Origin: Zizania palustris
Lineage: Eukaryota > Streptophyta > Magnoliopsida > Poales > Poaceae
Length of the DNA stretch: 64,000 nucleotides
Direction of reading: 5' to 3'
Assembly (NCBI GenBank): GCA_019279435.1
Contig: JAAALK010000285.1
Coordinates: 24,026,371-24,090,370, forward strand
Part shown: positions 1 to 10,967 of the stretch, in pieces
How positions within the stretch are numbered: the first letter of the stretch is position 1
Layout: each line of letters starts with the position of its first letter
Translations under genes and position numbers: made by a program
Notes under the pieces: model-generated
The model's input: the letters and a program-made list of their open reading frames with translations, nothing else
Database searches by the model: none
What the model was told of the DNA's origin: nothing

Positions 1-242
1 ACCTATAGCAGTTGTCCCGGTACGTTGGGCACTAGCTAATATTTTTATAGTAGAGTGACAAGGAGTTAAGGCTCAATAAGCATGGCTTGGGTTTGCACAC
101 AAGGACGGGGATCTAATAAATATAAGTGTAAGGCTTGATTGTTAGACTAATGCAATATTAATCTATGGGTTATAGCGATAACTTATTAAAACATGGGCTC
201 AATTATGATCAACTGTTTCCACAGAGGTGGTCGATGACTTGC

Positions 243-320
243 CTTGATCAGCAAAGGGGGATGGAGGAACCTCGGGGTAGAACTCCTGCTCCTCGACGAA
301 CTCGTAGTCTTCTCGATACG
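243..320 (-). CDS. LTR mini-exon 1, copy in the left LTR
   Basis: Fifth copy of the conserved LTR exon described at 7454-8639. On the minus strand it encodes an acidic peptide ending PPSPFADQ and stops at the same GC-type splice donor (CAAG|GCAAGTC, boundary 243/242). Its differences from the element A copy are mostly synonymous, with one Pro-to-Gln change. The second exon would lie left of the window. Confidence 0.5.
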
Positions 321-1109
321 GAAAATAAACAATACATTCAATAAACAGATAAAATCCACCAAATAATAAACATACATATTTGTGGGTTTTATTATGTTGA
401 AATAAAGCTTCATTATTCTGATGTTTGGTGAATAAACAATAAACTTATTTTTCTCAAGGCTTTTCTAATTTATTTTCCTGAATTAATAATTTATCCCTAA
501 GGGGTTTGTATTCTTTTATTTGTTAAAAATATTTTGGGTAACAGTAACATACTGTTTTTATGGAATTAATGTGTAGAGAATATTATTCTGGTTCTAACAA
601 AATTTGAATGGTGAAATTTGGAGTTAAAATGAGCAAGTTATGAATTTTCAAAGTTTAAATCAATTTCTGGAATTTTATTTAAACAGAAAATGGGCTCTGG
701 TCCACGGTGAGCCAGGCCCACAGTGGACCGCGCCACTGTGCGCGTGGACCGGCCGATCTAGAGCCGTCGGATCTGGATCTGACGGTCGGATGCGAGGCGG
801 GTGGGTTTAATGAAATTGGACGGCCCAGATTAAAACGTGGCGAAAGGGTATACGTGGACGCACCAGATGGAGTCAACAATTTAAAAAGCGATCAACGGCC
901 AGGATCAGAGGATACCGGTTTGACCAGATCTACGGGTGAGATTAAATCCCGAAGGGTTTTAATCTGTGCCCTTCGTTCGCGATCGTGCGGCCAGGATCTA
1001 ATCCGGCACGGCACGCTCGTAAGGGGGCCTCGCACCCTTCGTCTCCGGCGACGGCGGGCTCGGGTGCGACCACGGCGGCGACGGCGAGGGCCTAGGGGCC
1101 TAGCTAGGG

Positions 1110-1150
1110 CTAAAAATGGAACGCGGGGAGTAAGGGGGTCATGATGATAC
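1110..1150 (-). other. Conserved GT...TTTTAG segment of about 40 nt in LTR
   Basis: Minus-strand copy (41 nt) of a segment that begins GTA and ends TTTTTAG. It is kept at 39-41 nt in all five Tekay-type LTRs here. See 6627-6666. Confidence 0.4.
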
Positions 1151-1453
1151 CTTCGGTGGCGACGATGGGGGCTTGGAGGTGACCGGCGGCGAGCGTAGAC
1201 GACGAAGGGCGTACGGGTGCTCGACGGCGATGGCGGTCTAGCGGTGTCCACGTCCAACGGAGGGGTGGACGAGGTGGGGTGGTCGACGACGGATCCGATG
1301 GTGGCGGCGGCTAGGGCGGCGGAGGTCGGGATCGACAGCGATCGCTCGCCGGAGGTGGAGCAGAACCAAAGCTCGAAGAAGAGGGCGACGACGCTCTGGA
1401 GGGCTTCGACTAGGGCTCTAGGTGGTGTGGGATGAGGGCGGTGTCCACAGGGG

Positions 1454-1461
1454 TATAAATA
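1454..1461 (-). promoter_or_regulatory. LTR TATA box
   Basis: TATTTATA on the minus strand, followed by CCCC. It occupies the same place as TATATATA at 6319 in element A, at the junction of U3 and the transcribed part. Confidence 0.6.
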
Positions 1462-2230
1462 GGGGGTCGCCGGCGGTCGGAATGGAAGGGAACCGAGGAA
1501 CCCGAGAGGGCTCCTTCCAAATTCCGGCGAGGATTCCATTCTCCTCGGGTTGGCTTCCATAAGCGCAAAAACGCGTTGAGTGTAGATGGAAAGAGGTCGG
1601 GGTGGTCGGAGAAGGAGATCCGCGACGAATCCGAGGCGATCCGGTGGCCGGCGGCGTGGAAGCAGAAAGCAATCGCGCGGAGAAGGGAAGGGGAGCAATC
1701 CCCTTCCATCGGAGACGAAGGTCCTGACAGGTGGCCCCCACCTGTCAGCGAGCGAAACAAAAAGGAAGGGCCGACAGGCGGGCCACTACTGCCAGAGAGA
1801 GGGAGACGGAGGCGAGAGGCTGCCATGTGGGGCCGAGGCGAGGCGCAGGCGGGAGGACTGAGGGGAGGCGAGCGCCGACAGGTTGGCCCCACCTATCAGT
1901 GGCTCAAGGCTTGGGCTGGGCTGGGCTCGGCCACTTTGAAGGTTGCGGCCCGTTTTGATTTTTAATTCCTTTCTGATTTAAAATAAATCCAGTAATTCAT
2001 ATATTTGATTAAGGGTTGAATCACTGTTGATAAAAATCTGTAAAAATTCCTAAAATTATATTTTGGTCTCTAGTTCATCTCATAAATTTTTCAAGTCCAG
2101 TTTTTGAGTATTTCTCCCTGTTTGGTTTTATTTGGGTTCTTTTGTGATTTTTCCTTTAATAATAAATCCAGAAATGATTTAAATAATATTTTCTTTTATT
2201 TTAATCCTTTTTAATTTCTGGGGTGTTACA

Positions 2231-2562
2231 CCATCCCCGAAGTAGCTCAGGATCTGCTAGCCACTGTGAAGACGGAGTCCCTTCGGAGTTCTTTGTTTCT
2301 GCCTTCGCAACCGGTCTTATCAAGCGATGAAGCTTTAGACTTCTCTGCCTTCGACACGGCACCGCCTGCCTCGCAGACTTGGAGCAACCTGCAAAGCGGA
2401 AGACAAGGTCTATGGGCTTCGGAGCTTGGACGAGCTGGACGTGGGAGAGCAGGCTCCGACGAGGCTTCGTCCAGCCGAGGGGGCCCTGGCCGAAAGAAAG
2501 GCAAGCGAGGGTTGGGGCCTCGCACTCGATTTTTCTTAGGCTTAGATACAGACTACTCGTAG
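2231..2562 (+). pseudogene. 3' end of a plus-strand ORF in Tat-like DNA
   Basis: An open frame enters from the LTR boundary at 2232 and runs to a TAG at 2560-2562, followed by an AT-rich, UTR-like tail. The peptide is low-complexity and basic near its end (GRKKGKRG) and matches no domain I know. By position it may be the tail of an antisense ORF of the kind found between pol and the 3' LTR in Tat-lineage elements. Its 5' part is replaced by the LTR to its left. The Tat assignment rests on the reversed primer site at 3842, so function is not claimed. Confidence 0.35.
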
Positions 2563-3841
2563 TTTTGTTTTCAAAGTACATTTGTAACATACTTCTCAAT
2601 TGTTATTCAATGGAGTTTATTGTATTTGCATACTTCGTCTGCATGCTTCGCATTATCTGATGACTTCGAACGTTTTAGCTTGTCACGCTCGTACTGCGTA
2701 TTACATTCACACACCTCGCATACATGCTTCCCCCTTTGCTCGTGGCAGCTAGGGACTTAGCCGTTGCTGGTGCGGGCAATTAAAAATGCGAAGGGGTGCG
2801 CCTTTTTGGCGGCTTCAGATGGTTGAACACATTGGGCAAAGGTCTTTTTTGGGCTTCGAACGCGCTAATTTGGAGCGAAGCAAGGCTTCAGCATTGCCAA
2901 ATTAAGCGAAGCATGCTTCGGCATGCTGGGATTTGGATGTTGTGCGTGAGCAAGGCTCTGAAAACACACTTAGATTTTTAAGCGAAGTATGACTTCGACA
3001 TGCTTAATTTTTAGCTTAGATCACGTCAAGCGAAGCGAGGCTTTGGTGCGTGTTTAGATAACGAAGCAAGGCTTCTGGAGCTTGGTCCTGTAGTGGAAAG
3101 GATATTTGGTGTGGATTCACCGAACCTGTGATTTTGAGCCACCTTCGACTCTGAGCCACCTTCGACTCTGAATACCGAGAACAGATCTCGGAATTCTGGG
3201 ATACTTCTAGCCGGTGGCCTTCGGATCTCGGACACATAAGGCCGATGGCCTGGAGTCCTTGGACGCATCAGGCCAGTGGCCCGGAGTCCTAGCCCACTGC
3301 TACGGGCCCGGAGGCACTGTGTAGCCTTCGGAGGGGTACTCCGGATTTTGTAAAGCGAAGCGAGGCTTCGAATTTTAAATAAGGTGAAGCAAAGCTTCGG
3401 GTTTTTGATAAGGCGAAGCAAGGCTTCGAATTTTTCCAATAAGATGGAGCAAAAATTTGCTTTAGAGGCGAAGCAAGGCTTCAAAATTACGGCGAAGCAG
3501 GGCTTCGAATTAAGGCGAAGTAGGGCTTCAATTTTATATCAAAGTAATTGCAAAATTGTACATCGAAGTGGTACTTCGGATAGTGTTCATACCTCGTAAA
3601 GCGGCTGAAAGCTTGCCTCGTAGCCCCTGGGGCTTCGACTGCCTTCAACACACGAAGCGGAGCCCCTTGCTGGAAGGTGAGCTCCGAAATGCAAAGGGTG
3701 AGGGAAGGCGAAGATGGCCTTCAAGCTGCACCTGAAGCCCCTTGCCGAAGGGTGCGCGAAGCAAGAAAGCTTCGAAGCTCCCCCCTCAAGCGTACTTCGA
3801 GTTGCAGAAAGTGGCAGAGAACTTAGCTTTTAGGACTAAGG
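2563..3841. repeat. Non-coding Tat-like spacer rich in CGAAGC/GCTTCG hairpins
   Basis: No convincing gene. The stretch is packed with GCGAAGC...GCTTCG pairs that fold back on themselves. The clearest run is 3350-3540, where units of about 30-45 nt (GGCGAAGCAAGGCTTCGAA and variants) recur six or seven times. Gag and pol expected between the ORF tail and the primer site are absent, so the element was non-autonomous or internally deleted. Confidence 0.6.
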
Positions 3842-3859
3842 TCCCCACGGACGGTGCCA
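3842..3859 (-). other. Primer-binding site of Tat-like element, reversed
   Basis: On the minus strand it reads TGGCACCGTCCGTGGGGA, nearly identical to the plus-strand site of element G at 48395-48412. It lies next to the inner end of the LTR at 3862 and sets the orientation of this relic. Confidence 0.75.
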
Positions 3860-3861
3860 AC

Positions 3862-4834
3862 TGTTGTAGCAATTTTGTTAGCTACAGCACAGGTTTAGTA
3901 TGTGTGTATTCGGAGTGTAAAATGAACCTCGAAGGGTTCTCTCAGAAGGAGAAAGAGTTTATACTGGTTCGAGCCTCCCCTAGGGGATAATAGCCCTATG
4001 TCCAGTTTGTGGTGGATTTGGCAAGGTATGCCTCGGTATGTGGTAGTAAATTCCAAGGTCTCATGGCCCTGGACCCGGTCCCCTGTTACAAGGGCTTGGC
4101 CCTGCTTTTATAGGCACGCAGGCCTTAAGGAAAAGACCAAAATGCCCTCTATAAGCCCTAGGCTCATAGGGGTAAAAAGGGAAAAAGGAGCTAGCTACTG
4201 TACAAAAGTGCTTTACAGCTTTTCAGACGTGTCAGACAACGTCACACTTTGACCAGCTAAACGACATACCAGGGGTGGAGGGGCCCCCGGTATGGCTTCT
4301 CCACTGTAGCGAGGCGTAGATATTTCTTGGCTTCGGAGTAGGGCTAGAGCTCTTCTGGCGGAGGCTGCGAAGGAGGCTTCGAAGTACACTCCGAAGGGGG
4401 CTTCGAAGCATACTCCGAACTGGGCTCCGAACTGGACTCCGAACTGGGGTCTCGGAGACTTGGCTTTGAACTGGCCGGATAGGGTCCGGAGACTAGCTCT
4501 GAGGGGCTCTGAAGAAGGGCTCGAAGGCTAACTCCGAACAGAGCCCGAAGGTTAACTCCGAGCAAGGCTCGAAGGCTAACTCCGAACAAGGCCCGGAGGA
4601 TGGCTTCGAAGTTAGCCTGAGACTTAGCTGCTGGAAATCTTTAAGGAATCTTGAGGGCTTCGCTCCGGAGGGCTCCGAGGGACTTCGCTCCGGAGGGCTT
4701 CGACGTGAACCTTGAGGCTTGGAAATAGCTTCTTTGGGAAGATACATGCTTCGATAGTGTTGGGCTCCGGGCCGAAGTCTGTCGGAGGCTGACGTCATTT
4801 GGCCCCTGTTCAAGGGAAAACTATTCCCCCAATA
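3862..4834 (-). mobile_element. LTR of Tat-like gypsy element
   Basis: On the minus strand it starts TATTGGGGGAATAG, probably a decayed TGTTGGGGG, and ends CTACAACA directly before the primer site. A TATA box lies at 4104-4113. A purine run (GAGGGGCTAC) lies outside its 5' end, as expected upstream of a 3' LTR. So one LTR has a primer site on one side and a polypurine tract on the other, the arrangement of two elements sharing an LTR. Length is 973 bp, and the U3 part is rich in CTTCGAAG-like words. Confidence 0.65.
4104..4113 (-). promoter_or_regulatory. TATA box of Tat-like LTR
   Basis: CTATAAAAGC on the minus strand, inside the LTR at 3862-4834. It supports the orientation inferred from the primer site. 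Confidence 0.6.
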
Positions 4835-4846
4835 GTAGCCCCTCGC
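4835..4846 (-). other. Polypurine tract next to Tat-like LTR
   Basis: The minus strand reads GCGAGGGGCTAC immediately before the LTR start, the expected place for plus-strand priming. Confidence 0.45.
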
Positions 4847-5126
4847 GTGCAGGCCTTCGGGATGAAGGGGTGTGCTCGCTCTTGGGACAAATGACCCAAA
4901 AATTACAACCTCAGAGAAAACATGCCTTCGGAGCTTGGACCGAAGGTGACTTCAAAATTCGCAGGTAATGACTGCCTGCGTCAGTTGTCAGAATGACCTC
5001 GGGGAGATCAACTGCCTTCGCAACGGCTAGAAAATTGACCGTTACCCCGCGCTGGGCCGCTTCGCCTTCGCTGGAGGCCCACTTGCCAGTGGGTTCGGCC
5101 TACGAACCGTCGGAATTCTTACCGGC

Positions 5127-5134
5127 TATAAATA
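5127..5134 (+). promoter_or_regulatory. TATA box of the split plus-strand ORF
   Basis: TATAAATA lies 124 bp upstream of the ATG at 5258, followed by a C/T-rich leader. It faces opposite to the surrounding Tat-like element, so the ORF appears to have its own promoter. Confidence 0.55.
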
Positions 5135-5563
5135 GGGGTTTACCGCGTGCGACTTTAGCACGCTCTCATTTGCTTTCTTCTCAGCGCCTTACAACCTTCG
5201 CTCTCTTCTCCTCCTTGGCTTCGCGCGAAGCACCCCTCGCGCCGAAGTCCCACAAAAATGCCGAAGAAGGCAGCTTCGAAGGTCTTGGCCTTGGGCCCAA
5301 GCTCGAGCTCCGCCAACCTACAGGCAGCGACGGCTGCGGCAGCGAAGCCTACACCGAGGCGACTGGGGCTGAGGGACCTTCGGACGCCATCCGACAAATT
5401 TGAGCAAATGCTGGAGATGAGGGCCTCGATCTCCACGGAGGAATCTGTCCAGAGGGCCTGCGAAGGAAGGATTGAAGCGTTCATGCCGAAGTGTTCCATA
5501 ATATATTTAGAACTTGTACCGAAGTCCGAAGGTTTCGTACCGGAGTGGTCTCCGAAACGGAGG

Positions 5564-5568
5564 GTTGT
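5564..5568. repeat. Target site duplication of element A, left copy
   Basis: GTTGT, repeated exactly at 20998-21002. It defines element A as one insertion. Confidence 0.9.
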
Positions 5569-6318
5569 TGTAACACCCCAAGAATTAAAAAGAAATAAAA
5601 TACAAGAAAAATATTATTAAATGAATATATGATTTTTAATACTAAAGAAAACCCTAAAAGAGCCCTATTAAAGCCAAACAAGGAGAAATAATCAAAATCT
5701 GAACTTGAAAATTTTATGAGATAAACTAGAGGCCAAAACATAATTTCACGAATTTTTACAAATTTTTATCAATAGAGATTCAACCCTTAATCAAATATAT
5801 GAATTACTGGAATTATTTTAAATCAGAAAACAATTTAAATCCTAACGGGCCGCCAACCTCCAAAGTACCTCCAGCCCAGCCCAACCCAAGCTCATGTCAC
5901 TGACATGTGGGACCCACCTGTCGGCGCACTTCCCCCTCTCTCCTATCCCGCCCGCTCCCGCCTGGGTCCCACACGGCAGCCACTCACTCCCCTCTTCCTC
6001 TCTCTGACCGACGGTGCCCGCCTTTCTGGCTTCCCTGTTTCGCTCACCCGCCGACAAGTGGGGGCCACCTGTCGGATCCATCATCTCCGATGGAAACCCG
6101 GTGATCCCCTTCCATTTTATCACCGTCGGCCGCCCGTTTTCACCGATCCGATCCCGGATTCAGTTCCCCCGAACACCGGCGACTCCATTCCATCCATAGC
6201 ACACGCGGATTCGTGATTATGGAAGTATATTCGCAAGTTTGGAAACCTCACCGGAGATGGAAAGGAACCCCCTCGGGATTCCTCCGGTTACCTTGCCATA
6301 ACAACACCGGCGACCCCC

Positions 6319-6326
6319 TATATATA
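6319..6326 (+). promoter_or_regulatory. TATA box of element A 5' LTR
   Basis: TATATATA followed by CCCC. It marks the U3/R boundary region, close to where LTR divergence begins. Confidence 0.7.
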
Positions 6327-6626
6327 CCCCTCCGGCCACCGCCCTCTGCCCACACCTCCTTAGCGCAAGCCATCGATTTCCAGAGCACCGCCGCTACGTT
6401 TTCAGCCTTTAGCTCTGTTCCGCCTCCAGCCACCGCTCGCCGGCCATCCAAGCCACTGCTGCCCTCGTCGTCGCCACCTTCGTGACCACAGAGACCCACC
6501 CGTCCTCGGCCACACCTCCGTTGGTCGAAAGGACCGCCGGATCGCCTCGCCACCGATGAACCCGAGGGGACTGGTCACCCCTCTCCGTCGCCGGTCACCG
6601 CCAGCTCGCCGCCGCCACCACCGCTG

Positions 6627-6666
6627 GTACGCTCGAGTTCCCCTCACGTCACTGGTCCTGTTTTAG
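6627..6666 (+). other. Conserved 40-nt GT...TTTTAG segment
   Basis: Starts GTACGC and ends TGTTTTAG just before GCCTTAGC. Counterparts lie at 9994-10033, 18767-18805, 43645-43684 (ending TTTTTG) and, on the minus strand, 1110-1150. All are 39-41 nt. It looks like a splice donor and acceptor pair but is shorter than usual plant introns. Confidence 0.4.
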
Positions 6667-7453
6667 GCCTTAGCTTGGCCAGGGAGCCCTTGTCGGCGCC
6701 AGAATTCCTCGCTGTTGTGCCGCCGGAGCCGAGAACGAAGGGGGTACAAGCCCCTTATCTCGTGCCGTGTCGTACACGCTCACAGCCGTCCAATCGCATC
6801 CGAGTGGCACAGATTAGATCCTGGGGGATCTAATCAGAGCCCTTGGATCCGGTCAAACTGGTATCTTTTAATCTGAGCCGTAGGTTGAAACTTAAATCCC
6901 TCGAGCGATCTCGGGCGTCCACGCGTACCCCTTTGCCCGTTTTAATCCTGGCCGTTCAATCTCATTAAAACCCCCCGCCTCGCATCTGCCCGCTGGATCC
7001 AGATCCAACGGTCCAGACCGCTCGGGTCCACGCGCACAGTGGCCCAATCCACCGTGGGCCTGGCTCACCGTGGACCAGAGCTCATTTTCTGTTTAAATAA
7101 AATTCCAGAAAATTGTTTAAACTTTGAAAATTCATAACTTGCTCATTTTAACTCCAAATTTCACCATTCAAATTTTGTTAAATTCAGCATTCTATTCTCT
7201 ACACATTAATACCATAAAAACAGTATGCTGCTATTGCCCAAAATGATCTTATTAATTAAATGAATAAAACCCCTTAGGATTAAAATTGATAAATCATTAA
7301 ATAAATTGGGAAAAGCCTTAAAAGCTAATTTTAATGTTTTTCACCAAACTTCATAATATTAAAGTTGTACTTCACATAATAAAACCCATGAATTTGTATG
7401 TTTATTATTTGTGGATTTTTATTCGTTTATTGAATGTACTGTTTACTTTTCCG

Positions 7454-8639
7454 TATCGAGAAGATTACGAGTTCGTCGAGGAGCCGGAGTTCTATCCCGA
7501 GGTTCCACCTTCACCCTTTGCTGATCAAGGCAAGTCATCGACCACTCCTGTGGAAATAGTTGATCATCATTGAGCCCATGTTTTAATAAATTATCGCTAT
7601 AACTCATAGGATAATATTGCATTAGTCAAACATCAAGCCCTACACTTATATTTATTAGATCCCCGTCCTTGTGTGCAAACCCAAGCCATGCTTATTGAGC
7701 CTTAACTCCTTGTCACTCTACAAATATTATATTAGCTAGTGCCCAATGTACCGACACAACTGCTATAGGATAAAAAGAATGAGTCGTAGATATATGGATT
7801 CTACTATATGAAATTTTCCCGTTATTCTTGTCTCTGGACTCTGTTGGAGTTGGCTATGTTATAAGTATGGTGGGTTCCGGGTGCAAGCTAGGGCATTGGT
7901 TGGTCGCACCCGGGGCACTATAAGGACCGGTCTGCGGGATCTGTTGCAAAGCACTTCCGTACCAACCACAAGTCTAATGGGTAAGTCCTAACTGAAAGTA
8001 TGGAACAATCCGACTCGATGCACCATAGTGGAGGGGACAAGGGGCAACCTGCGGGTGACTTGTACCGACGTGGCTCAAGGGGGGGTATGGTGAGGCTCGA
8101 CGCGTCGAGACACGATACGAAACCCATAAGAGGGTGATGTCGGGTCGAGGAGGACCATATGGAAGGTTTTGGCACGAGTTCCCATGGAATGGGTCATCTC
8201 GTTACACTTTGGTGTAACTGGTGAGTGTGTACCTTGTGGGTACAGTGGTACACCTCTGATCAGAGTATTTAATCTTTTCGAAAAGCCGAGCCCACATTCA
8301 AGGGTGGGTTGTGTGACTACTCGTAGTTAGTTTACTATTGTGTGAATGGTTGAGTTATTCATGGCATGTAAGGACTGTTGAGCGAGGTGGGGCTGACTGT
8401 ACCCCTCGAGTTAGAAGATGATGATGCATACACATGTTTACGTTTCAGTAATAATAAATTGTTCACATTTAATTGCTTTACAAATTATGCTCTTCCGCAA
8501 AAATTAGCCACTATCTCCCTTGTTATTACTCTGCATTTATATTTGCATTCGGTGGCTTGCTGAGTACGTTTGTACCCACCCCCGTTGACTTACACCACCA
8601 GAGCCCGTCTACTACGAGGAGGATGAAGGTCTGGAGTAG
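7454..8639 (+). CDS. Conserved spliced mini-ORF inside the LTR (element A 5' copy)
   Basis: Exon 1 (about 7454-7529) encodes a Tyr/Glu/Pro-rich peptide ending PPSPFADQ. It stops at CAAG|GCAAGTC, a consensus GC-type donor. Exon 2 (8602-8639) follows a CACCACCAG acceptor and reads EPVYYEEDEGLE-stop in the phase set by the split codon. The same structure occurs in the 3' LTR, in both solo LTRs (9130-12336, 42633-46122) and, for exon 1, in the left LTR. Across these diverged copies the changes in PPSPFA(D/E)QGK are almost all third-base, and the stop after GLE is kept in the four exon 2 copies. The 1072-nt intron is inferred. The N-terminus is unresolved; an AG before the (G)AYTAC codon could be an acceptor from further upstream. 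I know of no named product. Confidence 0.55.
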
Positions 8640-8855
8640 CGACCCAGTCAAGGCGAGACTGGAAGGAGGCGTTCATCTAGGACCCTTGGTTTTATTAGTT
8701 TCTCTTCATCTTTATCCACTTTTGTACTAATGCGGTCTACGAACCATGAATGATTGCTCGTATTATACGTGGTTGCATGATGAACGTCTTGTTTTATTGA
8801 TTTTCTATGGAATTTCAATAAAAGTCTTGATTTATTAAATCGGGGCGTGACAAGA

Positions 8856-8868
8856 TGGTATCCGAGCC
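8856..8868 (+). other. Primer-binding site of element A
   Basis: TGGTATCCGAGCC, three bases after the LTR end. It matches the initiator Met-tRNA type site (TGGTATCAGAGCC) with one mismatch. Confidence 0.75.
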
Positions 8869-9993
8869 GACTTGACTATAGGAAGCCAAACAGACCTGAC
8901 CTTAGGACTTATATTGACCCTAATTTCTTACAAAATTACTTAACTTCTCATCTTCCGAGATTTTCACAAAAATTTTCTCTTTTTTTGTAGATGTCGGTTC
9001 GTACCCTGAGCGGGAACCTTCGCGACGAGGCCGGATTCATCCGCGAGCTATGCATGCTCGTCGGTTTCCTCGGATTTGAGGACGAGCCGATGTTCCATGG
9101 AGTCTTCCCCCGACGAGGAAGAGAGCTACTGTAACACCCCAAATTTTCAAAGGAATAAAAATATTAATTAATTCAATTTCCTGGATTTTATTGTTTTGAA
9201 AATACCTTTAAATACCCTTCTATACCATTTTGAACTACAACATAGAGTTATTGACCAAACCAGGAGCTTTAAATTTTTGTATAAACTCCCAAGGCCAAAA
9301 TATATTTTTGAGAATTTTTATAAATTTTACCAAGCTTGGAAGTAGCCCTAAGATTTTAATCTATTTTCTGGAATTATTTTTATTCAGAAATGTTTTGAAA
9401 CAGTAACCGGCCTCCCTCCTCCCTTTCTCTCTCTCCCGGCCGGCCCAGCCCGTCACCTCGCCCACCTCTGGCTGACAGCCCGACCCCACCTTTTGGCGCC
9501 AACCGCCCCCTCTCGCGCCTGAGCCCGACCCCGCCCGTCAGCCTCCGCACTCGCCCGCTCGCGCCCACTGGCATGTGGCCCCCGCTTGTCAGGTCCTTCG
9601 TCCCCGCGAGATCCGCCCCCAAATCGCCCCCCCCCCCCCTCGCCGGCCGACGCCATTACTCGCCTCGGATCCCTTGCCCCCGACCCCCTCCCCTCGAATT
9701 AAGCTTGGCAATCAAACCCCCGCGCTCCGGTGACCGTTTCCCCCCATTAAACCCGACCGATTCGCGTCCAGGTTCGATGGATCGAACTCAACCCGAGCTC
9801 GCCGGTGTTTAAACGCGTTTTATTCCCGGCCACCGTAGACTACGCCCTTTCTGCCCCCACCGATGGCCCTATTTAAACCCCCTGGCCATCCGCATTGCAC
9901 CCCTACGCTCACACGCTGCGAGAACAAACAGAGCTCTTGCATTCCGCATTTTAGCGCACCACCGCCGCCCGTCCTCCTTTCTTCACCGCAAGG

Positions 9994-10033
9994 GTACCCT
10001 CGTGATCCCCGCAATGTCCTCTTTTCGTTTTAG
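9994..10033 (+). other. Conserved 40-nt GT...TTTTAG segment, solo LTR copy
   Basis: GTACCC ... CGTTTTAG before GCCTTAGC, exactly 40 nt. See 6627-6666. Confidence 0.4.
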
Positions 10034-10967
10034 GCCTTAGCTTCGACCGCCATCACTCGCTGTGGCCTCTGGCCCGCTCGCCGTCGCCGGAGAAGACGAC
10101 CGGCACGAGCTGAGTACCCGTGCCGTGTTGGATTCACGCGCGACCGTGCGATCTGGATCCGACGGTGACGATTAATTCCCGCGTGCAATTTAATCAGATC
10201 CGTTAGATCTCGGCGAAGGGGTACGTTTTAATCTCGTGCGTCCGTTAGTATTTAAAACCCACGCTCGATCCCGTGCGTCCACGTGGTACCCTTTCGCGTG
10301 TTCTAATCATGGCCGTCCGTTATCACTTAAGCGCCCCGCCTCGCCATCGCGCGTTGGATCTGGATCCAACGGTCCAGATTGGGCCGGACCACGCGCACAG
10401 TGCGCGGGTTCACCGTGGGCCTGGCTCACCGTGGACCCGAGGGGATTTAAATTTAGAAATAAATTCCAGAAACTGTTTAAAACTTGTAAAATTCATATCT
10501 GGCGCATTTGAACTATAAAAATTGTCATTTCAATTTCAGAAAATTTGTAAAATTATTCTCTACATGTTCATGCAATAAAAATAGTAGGTTTACTTTGAAC
10601 TTTTCCTGTTTACTTAAATAGGTATTCAAATGCCCTTAGGGTAAAAATATAAATTCAAATATTTAAACCTCAGTAAAGTTTATATTTACTCCTTTCTGTT
10701 CATATACTGAAAACCACTAAATTGGACATGAACTTTTCATTTTAAAATTTATTAGGAAACTTAAAATGAGACTAATCACTTTTAAAACCCTTTTAAAAGA
10801 AGGACACCCTTTCATTTTAATTTCTTCTAAAATTATTTATAAAATAAATTTCAGAAACTTTACGACTTGATTTCCTTTAAATTTAACCAATTTAAACCTA
10901 TGTGCCTATTGTGTGGTTTTGTATTGTTTAAATCGAATGTTGTATTTATTTTATTTTACTTTATTTA

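Larger units (their letters stand above)
1..2230 (-). mobile_element. Tekay/RIRE3-like LTR, first 2.2 kb, cut by window edge
   Basis: Read on the minus strand this begins TGTAACACCCC at 2230 and follows the same order of segments as the LTRs of element A: AT-rich start, GC-rich block, TATA box, second AT-rich block, then the mini-exon. It leaves the window at the segment matching about 7731-7767 of element A. No polypurine tract sits just outside its 5' end, so it is a 5' LTR or a solo LTR whose body lies to the left. It interrupts a plus-strand ORF that resumes at 2231. The ORFs inside its GC-rich block are compositional and are not annotated. Confidence 0.85.
5569..8852 (+). repeat. 5' LTR of element A
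   Basis: TGTAACACCCC ... GGGCGTGACA, 3284 bp. It contains a TATA box (6319), a conserved 40-nt GT...TTTTAG segment (6627) and the mini-ORF (7454-8639). The first 725 bp match the 3' LTR except for one base; most differences lie beyond about 6390. Confidence 0.93.

Noticed and set aside
892..1698. 268-codon minus-strand ORF in the left LTR
   Set aside because: It lies in the GC-rich block of the LTR, is Arg/Pro-rich low complexity, and the matching place in element A LTRs is broken. Compositional, not a gene.
7334..7453. ATG-started N-terminal extension of the LTR mini-exon
   Set aside because: This part is AT-rich and not conserved at protein level among LTR families; it is more likely intron or untranslated. 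Only the part from about 7454 is conserved.
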